Positions 36,183 through 44,079 of a stretch of DNA of 52,321 nt are shown piece after piece. The position numbers and the translations under genes are program-made. The stretch is from an uncultured Clostridia bacterium (GTDB lineage Bacteria; Bacillota; Clostridia; TANB77; CAG-508), in the NCBI GenBank assembly GCA_934149155.1, contig CAKPDZ010000003.1, positions 1 to 52,321 of the forward strand, written 5' to 3'. Below the pieces are notes generated by a model. The model did no database searches, had not been told where the DNA came from, and saw only the letters and a program-made list of their open reading frames with translations. Within the stretch, counting starts at the first letter, position 1. Each line of letters starts with the position of its first letter.

Positions 36183-36547
36183 CCGGAATGATAAAACATG
36201 GAATTAGATATAAGGATATTTATAATTATAGAAATTCAAAACATTTTATAGAAACCGTAAAAGAAGCAAGGAGATATGATGAAAAACATAATAAAAATTT
36301 AGTAATATTTGCAGGAGCATGTCAAAGTTACTTCGAAGCATTAATGGATGCAGGAGCTAATTTTGCCTCATCACCTGCTAGGATATTAATTGATTTTTTA
36401 GATCCGCTAATAGTTGCCAAAAGTGTTGCAATAACAGATAAAAATAAATATATAACAATAGATGATTTTGTAGATGAGTTAAGAGACGGAAAAAAGGGAA
36501 TAAATGGCTTTGGAGCAAAAGGAAAAAGAAATGTAATATTTTTGTAA
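36179..36547 (+). pseudogene. yabG: yabG, 3' part
   Basis: The 122 residues are the C-terminal half of YabG ('YNYRNSKHFIETVKEARRYD', 'LVIFAGACQSYFEALMDAGA', 'FASSPARI', 'GKKGINGFGAKG'). The ATG at 36179 overlaps the stop of the 5' part as ATGA, so coupled translation of two polypeptides is conceivable, but no Shine-Dalgarno is present. yabG next to veg is a conserved Firmicute order, which supports the identification. Confidence 0.8.
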
Positions 36548-36571
36548 CAAAAATGTAATATAAATGTAACA
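36532..36571 (+). promoter_or_regulatory. Four 11-bp-period TGTAAYA direct repeats
   Basis: TGTAATA, TGTAACA, TGTAATA and TGTAACA begin at 36532, 36543, 36554 and 36565, in exact 11-bp register. The array covers the yabG stop and the veg upstream region. It is the same type as at 27215-27243 and resembles a PhoB/PhoP-type operator. Confidence 0.5.
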
Positions 36572-36640
36572 AAAGAAAACAGAAAACTGGTAGCCATTGA
36601 AATAAGTGTGATTCAGGAAAATGACAAGAAAATACACTCT

Positions 36641-36669
36641 TTGACAAAATCATTTACTGATGTTATATT
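36641..36669 (+). promoter_or_regulatory. Predicted veg promoter
   Basis: TTGACA (36641-36646), 17-base spacer, TATATT (36664-36669), 31 bases before the veg ATG. Near-consensus, consistent with the strong veg promoter known in Bacillus. Confidence 0.65.
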
Positions 36670-36699
36670 AAAGACATCTTAAGCAAAGTAGGTGATTTA

Positions 36700-37008
36700 A
36701 TGATTTGTAGAAATGACATTTCTAACTTAAAATCAGACATTAACGAAAAAATTGGTCAAAAGATAATTGTTAAAGGTTCATTAGGAAGAAGCAAAGAATT
36801 TGCCAAAGAAGGTACAATAGAAAAAGCATACTCAAATCTTTTTGTAGTAAAATATGAGGAAAATGATAGAACAGCTTCATACACATACACAGACTTATTA
36901 ACAAGAACAGTTGAAGTAGATGTATTTAATGGTGAGGAATACAGTCCACTAGTACCACCATTAGTAGTAGAAAGCAAAAGAAGAAAATTGAAAGAGCAAC
37001 TAGTTTAG
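36700..37008 (+). CDS. veg: Veg family protein
   Basis: The 102-residue protein matches Veg ('INEKIGQKIIVKGSLGRSKE', 'GTIEKAYSNLFVVKY', 'ASYTYTDLLTRTVEVDVF'). In Bacillus, Veg is abundantly expressed and stimulates biofilm matrix genes. It has AGGTGAT before the ATG and a near-consensus promoter, and the C-terminal codons form part of its terminator. Confidence 0.92.
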   Translation: MICRNDISNLKSDINEKIGQKIIVKGSLGRSKEFAKEGTIEKAYSNLFVVKYEENDRTASYTYTDLLTRTVEVDVFNGEEYSPLVPPLVVESKRRKLKEQLV

Positions 37009-37020
37009 TTGTTCTTTTTT
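36992..37020 (+). terminator. Terminator of veg overlapping its stop codon
   Basis: AAGAGCAACTA (36992-37002) pairs with TAGTTGTTCTT (37006-37016), one G-T pair, followed by T residues. Confidence 0.85.
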
Positions 37021-37041
37021 TGCGAAAAATCCCTATTTCTA

Positions 37042-37070
37042 TTGACAGAAAATTTACTATTGTATATTAT
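37042..37070 (+). promoter_or_regulatory. Predicted promoter of prmC-whiA-hemW
   Basis: TTGACA (37042-37047), 17-base spacer, TATTAT (37065-37070), 23 bases before the prmC ATG. Confidence 0.6.
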
Positions 37071-37093
37071 TTAGGGAGAAAGGTGGTGTTAAT

Positions 37094-37933
37094 ATGACAA
37101 TAAAAGAAGCATTAACAAAAGGAATGATAATCTTAAAAAATAATAATATAGAAACTCCAAAATTAAAGGCAAGATTATTACTTCAATTTATATTAAAAAA
37201 AGATAGACAATATTTAATTATTTATGATAATAAAGAAATTGATAAAAAAGAACAATGGGAATATTTTGTTAATATAGAAAAACTTGTAAATGGAATGCCA
37301 TTACAACATATAACACATACTCAAGAATTTATGAAAATGGATTTTTTCGTTAATGAAAATGTATTAATACCACGCCCAGATACAGAAATACTAGTTGAAG
37401 AAGTAATAAAAATAGCAAAAACAATTGATAATCCACAAATTTTAGATTTATGTACAGGAAGTGGAGCAATAGGGATATCAATTGCAAAAAATATACAATC
37501 AGCAGAAGTAAGTGCAATTGATATTAGTGAAAAGGCATTAGAAGTGGCAAAGAAAAATGCTAATAATTTACAAGCAAAAGTAAAATTTAAAAAATCAAAT
37601 TTATTTAACAATATAGGAAAAACAAAATTTGACATAATAGTATCAAATCCACCATATATAAAAAAAGAAGATATAAAACTTTTAAGCAATGATGTTCAAA
37701 AAGAACCACAAATAGCTTTAGATGGAGGATATGACGGATTAGATTTTTATAGAAAAATTGCAAATAAAGCAATTGATTATATGAAATTTGAAAGTTATTT
37801 ATGTTTAGAAATAGGATTTGACCAAAAAGAAGAAGTTATTGAAATATTAAAAAATACCCAATATTATACAGATATATATTGCAAAAAAGATTTATGTGGT
37901 AATGATAGAATTATAATTGCTAAAGTTATGTAA
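37094..37933 (+). CDS. prmC: Peptide chain release factor N5-glutamine methyltransferase
   Basis: Methylates the GGQ glutamine of RF1/RF2 using SAM. The 279-residue enzyme has the N-terminal helical substrate domain, the SAM motif 'ILDLCTGSGAIGISIA' and the active-site 'VSNPPYI'. The ATG at 37094 follows AAGGTGGTG. It is first in a tight run with whiA (22-base gap). Confidence 0.94.
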   Translation: MTIKEALTKGMIILKNNNIETPKLKARLLLQFILKKDRQYLIIYDNKEIDKKEQWEYFVNIEKLVNGMPLQHITHTQEFMKMDFFVNENVLIPRPDTEILVEEVIKIAKTIDNPQILDLCTGSGAIGISIAKNIQSAEVSAIDISEKALEVAKKNANNLQAKVKFKKSNLFNNIGKTKFDIIVSNPPYIKKEDIKLLSNDVQKEPQIALDGGYDGLDFYRKIANKAIDYMKFESYLCLEIGFDQKEEVIEILKNTQYYTDIYCKKDLCGNDRIIIAKVM

Positions 37934-37955
37934 TACATAACAGGAAGGAGAGAAT

Positions 37956-38804
37956 ATGTCATTTTCATCAGAATTAAAAGAAGAAATTAGTAAAACAGAG
38001 AATTTATCAAATAAAGAAGCTGTTAAATATGAATTATTAGGTTATTTAATAAGTAGCAATATATCAGAAGAAGACAAAAATATAAAATTCAGTACAGAAA
38101 ATGAATATAATATAAATAGGTTTTCTAGACTATTAGAAAATATGAAAATAAATAAATATAACATTTCTGTACAAGGAAATTTATTTGTTATAACTGTAAA
38201 AAAAGAATATGTTGAAAATGTTATGAATAACCTTTCAGATAACAATATAGAACAAATAAAGTGGATAATTAGAGGTATTTATTTGGGGTCTGGATCAATT
38301 AATAATCCTAAAAAAACATATCATCTAGAAATAGGTGTAAAACAAAAAAACAAAGCTGAAAAAATTAAAGAATATTTAATAAAATATAATATAAAAAGTA
38401 ATATTATTGAAAAAAATAATCAATTTTCAATATATTTAAAAGATGGAGAAGAAATATCAAAATTTTTAGCTCTAATAGGTGCGAACAAATCTGTTTTGAA
38501 GTTTGAAGAAATAAGAGTTCAAAGAGAAATGAACAATAAAATAAATAGAATAGTAAATTGCGAAACAGCAAATTTAAATAAAACAATAAATGCGTCAATA
38601 GAACAAATAGAAGCAATTAAGCAATTAAAAGCAAATAAAAAATTTGAACAACTAGATAATCCATTAAAAGAGATTGCAGAATTAAGATTAGAAAATCCTA
38701 ATGCTAGTTTGATTGAATTAGGAAAGATGTTAAAACAACCTGTAGGAAAATCAGGAGTAAATTATAGATTAAAAAAGATATTGGAGATAGCTAATGAAAA
38801 ATAG
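37956..38804 (+). CDS. whiA: DNA-binding protein WhiA
   Basis: The 282-residue protein has a degenerate LAGLIDADG-homing-endonuclease-like half ('WIIRGIYLGSGSINNPKKTY', 'FLALIGANKSVLKFEEIRV') and a C-terminal helix-turn-helix ('NPNASLIELGKML', 'VGKSGVNYRLKKI'). WhiA affects division and chromosome organisation in Firmicutes and sporulation in Actinobacteria. The usual yvcJ-yvcK neighbours are absent. It overlaps hemW by 11 bases. AAGGAGAG precedes the ATG. Confidence 0.93.
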   Translation: MSFSSELKEEISKTENLSNKEAVKYELLGYLISSNISEEDKNIKFSTENEYNINRFSRLLENMKINKYNISVQGNLFVITVKKEYVENVMNNLSDNNIEQIKWIIRGIYLGSGSINNPKKTYHLEIGVKQKNKAEKIKEYLIKYNIKSNIIEKNNQFSIYLKDGEEISKFLALIGANKSVLKFEEIRVQREMNNKINRIVNCETANLNKTINASIEQIEAIKQLKANKKFEQLDNPLKEIAELRLENPNASLIELGKMLKQPVGKSGVNYRLKKILEIANEK

Positions 38805-39927
38805 AGAGTTAGGAGTATATATACATATTCCATTTTGTAAATGTAAATGCGAATATTGTGATTTTATTTCATATTGCAATAAAGATAATTTGATAGGAGA
38901 TTATATAGAAGCAGTAAAAAAGGAGATAAGCTTACAAAATATACAATCATATATTAATACTATTTATATAGGTGGTGGAACTCCATCATATATAGATAGT
39001 AAGTACATTAAAGAAATTATTAAAGAAATAAAAAAGAAAAATGTACATAAAGGGGCAGAAGTAACAATAGAAGTTAATCCGGGAACTGTAACTGAAGCAA
39101 AATTAAAAGACTATAAAGAATGTGGAATTAATAGGATAAGTATAGGTTTACAAACGACACAAGATGAATTATTAAAGAAGATAGGAAGAATACATGATTA
39201 TGGGCAATTTCTAGAAACATATAATCTTGCAAGAAAAGTAGGATTTAAAAATATAAATGTAGATTTAATGATAGGCTTACCAAATCAAAAAATTATGGAT
39301 TTAAAAGAGAGTTTAAATAGAATAATAAAATTACAACCAGAGCATATTTCAGTATATTCTCTTATAGTTGAAGAAGGAACTCCAATATCTAAAAAAATTC
39401 AAAGTGGTGAATTGGCATTACCAAATGAAAATGAAGAGAGAAATATGTATTGGTATGTTAAAAATACATTGGAATTAAATGGATATAATCATTATGAAAT
39501 TTCTAATTTTTCTAAAAAAGGATATGAATCTAGACATAATATGAGTTGCTGGAATCAATGTCAATATTTTGGTTTTGGAGTTGCAGCTCATTCATACAGA
39601 GATATTACAAGATATTCAAATATTACTGATATAAATGAATATATAAAAAATATACAAAAAGGAAATTTATCTAAAAATAGAATTATTCATGAGATACAAA
39701 AAGAAAGTGATACAGAAAAAGAGTATATGTTATTGGGATTGCGAAAGATTGAAGGGGTAAAAATAAATGATTTTAAAGCTAAATTTGTGAAAAATCCAAT
39801 TTATTTATTTAGAAATGAATTGAAAAAATTATCAGATGAAAATTTGATTGCAGTTGATGCTAATACAATAAGACTTACACCTAAAGGTATTGATTTGGCA
39901 AATTTAGTGTGGGAAGAATTTGTTTGA
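38794..39927 (+). CDS. hemW: Radical SAM heme chaperone HemW-type protein
   Basis: The 377-residue radical SAM protein has the cluster motif C15-X3-C19-X2-C22 near the N-terminus. It also has 'YIGGGTPSYI', 'EVNPGTVT', 'RISIGLQT', 'VDLMIGLPNQ' and 'FGFGVAAHSY', all typical of HemW. HemW-like proteins bind heme and insert it into respiratory enzymes; they are not coproporphyrinogen oxidases despite old annotations. It is translationally coupled to whiA. Confidence 0.92.
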   Translation: MKNRELGVYIHIPFCKCKCEYCDFISYCNKDNLIGDYIEAVKKEISLQNIQSYINTIYIGGGTPSYIDSKYIKEIIKEIKKKNVHKGAEVTIEVNPGTVTEAKLKDYKECGINRISIGLQTTQDELLKKIGRIHDYGQFLETYNLARKVGFKNINVDLMIGLPNQKIMDLKESLNRIIKLQPEHISVYSLIVEEGTPISKKIQSGELALPNENEERNMYWYVKNTLELNGYNHYEISNFSKKGYESRHNMSCWNQCQYFGFGVAAHSYRDITRYSNITDINEYIKNIQKGNLSKNRIIHEIQKESDTEKEYMLLGLRKIEGVKINDFKAKFVKNPIYLFRNELKKLSDENLIAVDANTIRLTPKGIDLANLVWEEFV

Positions 39928-40007
39928 TAATTTAATGTATAATCTTGACATAATGTGGAAAACATGAGAAAATATAGGCATTGAAATAATGAAACAGTAG
40001 GTGAAAA

Positions 40008-40589
40008 ATGAATAAAAAAGAAATAGAAGCAATCATAGAAGCAATACTATTTTCAGCAGGGCGAATTGTAACACAAGAAGAATTAGTATTAGCTTTAGAA
40101 TTAGATAAAAATCAAATTGAAGATATAATAAAAGATATGCAAAATGAGTATAAAGAAAGAGGAATAGAAATAAGCAAAGTAGAAAATGGATATCAATTAT
40201 GTAGTAAAAAAGAATATTATGAATATATATATCCGATTTTAGATAAAAGAACAAAACCAAATTTATCACAAGCAGCTTTAGAAACACTTGCAATAATTGC
40301 ATATAATCCAAGAGCAACAAGAGCAGAGATAGAAGCTATAAGAGGAGTAAATAGTGATGGAACAATATATAAACTTCTTGATTATGGATTAATAGAAGAT
40401 GCAGGAAAAGCAGATTTACCAGGAAGACCAACAACATATAAAACAACGGTAGAATTTTTAAAAATGTTTGGATATGAAAATCTAGCAAAATTGCCAGAAT
40501 TACCAAGATATAAATTGGATTCAAATAGACAAATAATAATTGAGGAATTAATTGAAGCGGAGGCTCCAATGCCGAGCAAACAAAAATAA
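40008..40589 (+). CDS. scpB: Segregation and condensation protein B
   Basis: The 193-residue protein has two winged-helix domains typical of ScpB ('IEAILFSAGRIVTQEEL', 'QAALETLAIIAYNPRATRAEI', 'LIEDAGKADLPGRPTTYKTT'). It works with SMC and ScpA in chromosome compaction. scpA is not adjacent, which is unusual. GGTG precedes the ATG, and TTGACA at 39945-39950 may mark its promoter. Confidence 0.94.
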   Translation: MNKKEIEAIIEAILFSAGRIVTQEELVLALELDKNQIEDIIKDMQNEYKERGIEISKVENGYQLCSKKEYYEYIYPILDKRTKPNLSQAALETLAIIAYNPRATRAEIEAIRGVNSDGTIYKLLDYGLIEDAGKADLPGRPTTYKTTVEFLKMFGYENLAKLPELPRYKLDSNRQIIIEELIEAEAPMPSKQK

Positions 40590-40623
40590 AGAAATATAAT
40601 AAATAAAAATGAGAGGTTGAATT

Positions 40624-42063
40624 ATGGGAGATAATAAAAAATTTGTAAAAGAAATAACAAACATTGATGAAGACTTTGCACAATGGTATACAGACATTGT
40701 CATAAAAGCAGAATTAGCTGACTATACAGCAACAAAAGGATTTATAGCAATAAGACCATATGGATATGCAATATGGGAAAACATACAAAATTATACAGAC
40801 AAAAAATTTAAAGAGACAGGAGTAAAAAATACTTCATTCCCTGTTTTAATACCAGAAAGCTTATTAGAAAAAGAAAAAGACCATGTAGAAGGATTTGCAC
40901 CAGAAGTTGCTTGGGTAACAGAAGCTGGAGGAGAAAAATTAGAAGAAAGATTATGTGTAAGACCAACATCAGAAACAATAATAACAACAATGTATTCGAA
41001 ATGGTTAAATTCTTGGAGAGAATTACCATTTGTATACAACCAATGGTGTAGTGTATTAAGATGGGAAAAAGAAACAAGACCATTTTTGCGTTCCAGAGAA
41101 TTTTTATGGCAAGAAGGACATACAATTCATGAAACTGCAGAAGAAGCAAAACAAAGAACAATGCAAATGTTAGAAGTATATGCAGATATAGTAGAAAATC
41201 TTTTAGCAATACCAGTAATAAAAGGAAGAAAAACAGAAACAGAAAAATTTGCAGGTGCAGAAGAGACATATACAATAGAGACAATGATGTATGATGGTAA
41301 AGCATTACAATCAAGTACTTCACATTACTTTGGACAAAATTTCACAAAACCATTTAATGTTACATTTCAAAATAGAGAAGGAAAACAAGAATATGCATAT
41401 CAAACATCTTGGGGAATATCAACAAGGGTTATAGGAGCAATAATAATGGCACATGGAGATAATAGAGGATTAAAATTGCCACCAAGAGTAGCACCAATAC
41501 AAGCTGTAATAGTACCAGTTGCAATGCATAAAGAAGGTGTTCAAGAAAAAGCAGAAGAATTATATGAAACATTAAAAAATAAATTAAGAATGGAAATTGA
41601 TTTAAGAGATCAAGTTAGTCCTGGCTATAAGTTTAATGACTGGGAAATGAAAGGTGTACCAGTAAGAATTGAAATTGGACCAAGAGACATAGAAAATGGA
41701 GAATGTGTATTAGTAAGAAGAGACACTGCTGAAAAGATTACAGTAAAAATATCTGAGCTAGAAACAAAATTAGCAGAATTATTAGAAGAAATTCAACAAA
41801 ATATGTTTGATACATGTAAAAAGAGAATGGAAGCTAAAACAACAATAGCACATAATATGGAAGAATTTAAAAATAATATGGATAAAGAACAAGGATTTAT
41901 TAAATCTATGTGGTGCGGAAGTGATGAATGTGAAGAAAAAATAAAAGAACTAACAGGTGCAAAATCAAGATGTATGCCATTTGAACAAGAACATTTAGGT
42001 GACACATGTGTATGTTGCGGAAAGAAAGCAGATAAAATGGTTGTTTGGGGAAGACAATATTAA
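40624..42063 (+). CDS. proS: Prolyl-tRNA synthetase, archaeal/eukaryotic-type
   Basis: Charges tRNA-Pro with proline. The 479-residue length, lack of the editing insertion and Cys-containing C-terminal zinc-like domain (CGSDEC, SRCMPF, DTCVCCG), ending in Tyr, identify the short archaeal/eukaryotic-type enzyme. Class II motif 2 is seen in 'RWEKETRPFLRSREFLWQEG', motif 3 in 'AHGDNRGLKLPPRVAPIQ'. This type occurs in several Clostridia and Mycoplasmas. GAGAGG lies before the ATG. Confidence 0.95.
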   Translation: MGDNKKFVKEITNIDEDFAQWYTDIVIKAELADYTATKGFIAIRPYGYAIWENIQNYTDKKFKETGVKNTSFPVLIPESLLEKEKDHVEGFAPEVAWVTEAGGEKLEERLCVRPTSETIITTMYSKWLNSWRELPFVYNQWCSVLRWEKETRPFLRSREFLWQEGHTIHETAEEAKQRTMQMLEVYADIVENLLAIPVIKGRKTETEKFAGAEETYTIETMMYDGKALQSSTSHYFGQNFTKPFNVTFQNREGKQEYAYQTSWGISTRVIGAIIMAHGDNRGLKLPPRVAPIQAVIVPVAMHKEGVQEKAEELYETLKNKLRMEIDLRDQVSPGYKFNDWEMKGVPVRIEIGPRDIENGECVLVRRDTAEKITVKISELETKLAELLEEIQQNMFDTCKKRMEAKTTIAHNMEEFKNNMDKEQGFIKSMWCGSDECEEKIKELTGAKSRCMPFEQEHLGDTCVCCGKKADKMVVWGRQY

Positions 42064-42093
42064 TAATTACAATTTGCAGTTAAATTATATGAA

Positions 42094-42247
42094 ATTTAGA
42101 AAATTAATAATATATTGTTTTTTATACCTTGGTGTCGCAATCTCCATATATGAAAAACTAGTATGAAGATTGCTCCATATCGCATTCGCTATGCTCATTT
42201 GGTCGCTTACGCGGTATTTCAAAACAATATATTATTAATTTCTAAAT
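42094..42247. mobile_element. MITE-like element with about 35-bp terminal inverted repeats
   Basis: The arm 42094-42128 (ATTTAGAAAATTAATAATAT...) pairs almost throughout with 42213-42247. A second hairpin, GCAATCT/AGATTGC (42137-42143/42167-42173), sits inside a GC-richer centre. It has no ORF and fills most of the proS-asp23 gap (42064-42383). I saw no clear target-site duplication. It could instead be a structured RNA or terminator. Confidence 0.6.
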
Positions 42248-42383
42248 ATATATTCTTATGAACTATGAATTGGAGTTATGAATATGAATGTTTTGTGAAA
42301 TCTTCATTAAAATAGTTGTAAAAAAGACAAAAAATTGATATACTTTAAATGATTAATTCTTTAGAGAAAGGAAAGTGATTTTT

Positions 42384-42824
42384 ATGGAAGAAAATCAAGA
42401 AGAAAAAAGAGAAGATGTAGTAGAAATCGAAGAAAATACAGAAGGAGCAAATGATGGAATAAAAATATCAAATGATGTAGTAGCAGTAATTGCAGGTGTT
42501 GCTGTATCAGAAGTACCTGGAGTAGCAAGTATGTCAGGAGGATTTGCAGGAGGGATTTCAGAAGTACTAAGTGGAAAAAAGAACCTATCAAAGGGAATTA
42601 AAGTAGATGCTGGAGAAAAAGATGTAAAAATTGATGTAAACATAATAGTAGAATATGGTTCAAGAATTCCAGACGTAGCATTTGAAATTCAAAATAGAGT
42701 AAAAAAATCTGTAGAGAACATGACTGGATTAAAAGTATCAGAAGTAAATGTACATGTTCAAGGAGTAAAAACAGAAAGAGAAGAAAATAACAACGAAGAA
42801 AGCGAAGAACAAAACGAAGAATAA
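42384..42824 (+). CDS. asp23: Asp23/Gls24 family envelope stress protein
   Basis: The 146-residue protein has the Asp23 domain ('IKISNDVVAVIAGVAVSEVP', 'GVKVDAGEKDV'-like stretch, 'VNIIVEYGSRIPDVAFEIQN', 'VSEVNVHVQGV') and acidic ends. It is a cytoplasmic protein that binds the membrane through AmaP, encoded next. AAAGGA supports the ATG at 42384; an in-frame GTG at 42375 is less likely. Confidence 0.93.
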   Translation: MEENQEEKREDVVEIEENTEGANDGIKISNDVVAVIAGVAVSEVPGVASMSGGFAGGISEVLSGKKNLSKGIKVDAGEKDVKIDVNIIVEYGSRIPDVAFEIQNRVKKSVENMTGLKVSEVNVHVQGVKTEREENNNEESEEQNEE

Positions 42825-42851
42825 ATTTATAACAAGAGAGGAAGAAGAAAT

Positions 42852-43406
42852 ATGAAATTTTTAGAGAGATTTACATTAATAGTATATTCATTTATAATAT
42901 TGTTATTATCAGTAATATTAACTTTATTAATATTTAATTGGATAGATTTTAGTATTGTTACAGAAATGGTAAAAGCTTTGATTACAGGAGATTTATCATC
43001 AAAAATCACATTGGGAATAAGTATTATATTTATATTATTGTCAATAAAATGTATGTTTTTTGATGAAAAATCAAAAGAGAAAGTAAAAGAAACTCAAGGA
43101 GTTTTGCTAAAAAATGAAAATGGTCAATTAATGATTTCAAAAGAATCTATCGATAACATGGTGAAAAACACTGTTATGGGATTTGACAATATAAAACATT
43201 GCAATACGAAAGTAGATGTGAATAGTGAAAATCAATTAAGAATAACATTATTTTTAGTAGTAAATGAAAATGTAGTAATAAAAGAACTTGCAAGTAGTTT
43301 ACAAAGAAAAGTAAAAGAAGATGTAAAAAGAATATCTGACCTAGAGGTTGAAGAAGTAAATGTAAAAGTAACAAGTTTACAAGACAATAAAAAAAGTAAA
43401 GAATAG
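42852..43406 (+). CDS. amaP: Alkaline shock response membrane anchor protein AmaP
   Basis: The 184-residue protein has two helices (about 8-29 and 53-70) followed by a cytoplasmic Asp23-like domain ('VDVNSENQLRITLFLVVNEN', 'VEEVNVKVTSL'). It anchors Asp23 at the membrane in staphylococci. It sits between asp23 and a DUF2273 gene, the usual three-gene order. GAGAGGAAG precedes the ATG. Confidence 0.88.
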   Translation: MKFLERFTLIVYSFIILLLSVILTLLIFNWIDFSIVTEMVKALITGDLSSKITLGISIIFILLSIKCMFFDEKSKEKVKETQGVLLKNENGQLMISKESIDNMVKNTVMGFDNIKHCNTKVDVNSENQLRITLFLVVNENVVIKELASSLQRKVKEDVKRISDLEVEEVNVKVTSLQDNKKSKE

Positions 43407-43417
43407 GATGATAGAAA

Positions 43418-43621
43418 ATGGAAGGTTTTAAAGAATTTATCTCTAAATATATAGGAGCTATAATAGGTGTAATTGTTGCTATATTAATATTATGTACAAG
43501 ATTATATGAATTAATAGTTGCAATTGTACTTATAGTATTAGGTGCATTTGTAGGTAACTATGTTCAAAAAAATAAAGATGAAGTAAAAGACAAATTAAAG
43601 AATTTTATAGATAGATTATAA
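43418..43621 (+). CDS. DUF2273 small membrane protein
   Basis: The 67-residue protein has two helices (about 11-27 and 31-49) and a basic/acidic tail. Small DUF2273 proteins accompany asp23-amaP in many Firmicutes. Function is unknown; it is probably part of the same envelope complex. Confidence 0.85.
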   Translation: MEGFKEFISKYIGAIIGVIVAILILCTRLYELIVAIVLIVLGAFVGNYVQKNKDEVKDKLKNFIDRL

Positions 43622-43625
43622 TAAT

Positions 43626-43671
43626 GGGAGGAGGAAATACTAGTCTGTAATGGCTAGTATTGCTATAAAAA
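43626..43671 (+). promoter_or_regulatory. nusB translation-initiation region with a hairpin between Shine-Dalgarno and start
   Basis: GGGAGGAGG (43626-43634) is 37 bases from the nusB ATG. AATACTAG (43636-43643) and CTAGTATT (43654-43661) can pair perfectly; excluding that hairpin the spacing becomes about 11 bases. Confidence 0.5.
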
Positions 43672-44079
43672 ATGAAACGATCAGCAATTAGAGAGTTAAC
43701 ATTTAGATTGATATATAGTTTAGAAATTCAAAAAGTAGAAGATTTAGAAGAACAAATAGAATTATATATACAATGCAATGAAATTGAAGAAGACGATGCA
43801 AAAGAATATATAAAAGATGCAATTTTAGGAATAAAAGAAAATAATATAGAAATACAAGGATTAATAGAAAAAAATCTAAAGGCTGATTGGAAAATAGACA
43901 GAATCTCAAAAATAGATTTAAGTTTGTTAAAACTTGCAATATATGAAATAAAATATAAAGAAATACCATATAAAGTGGCAATAAATGAAAGCTTAGAGTT
44001 AGCAAAAAAATATGGAGAAGAAACATCTAAAAATTTCATAAATGGAATTTTAGCAAGTGTTGTTAAGGAGATGAACTAA
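43672..44079 (+). CDS. nusB: Transcription antitermination factor NusB
   Basis: The 135-residue all-helical RNA-binding protein begins 'MKRSAIRELTFRLIYSLEI' and ends 'KYGEETSKNFINGILASVV', both typical. It binds boxA RNA with NusE to promote rRNA transcription. The normal N-terminus fixes the ATG at 43672 although no Shine-Dalgarno lies directly before it. It overlaps xseA by one base (TAATG). Confidence 0.93.
   Translation: MKRSAIRELTFRLIYSLEIQKVEDLEEQIELYIQCNEIEEDDAKEYIKDAILGIKENNIEIQGLIEKNLKADWKIDRISKIDLSLLKLAIYEIKYKEIPYKVAINESLELAKKYGEETSKNFINGILASVVKEMN

Noticed and set aside
40624..42063. Recent transfer of proS from an archaeon
   Set aside because: The short archaeal/eukaryotic-type ProS is widespread in Clostridia, and base composition matches the surroundings.
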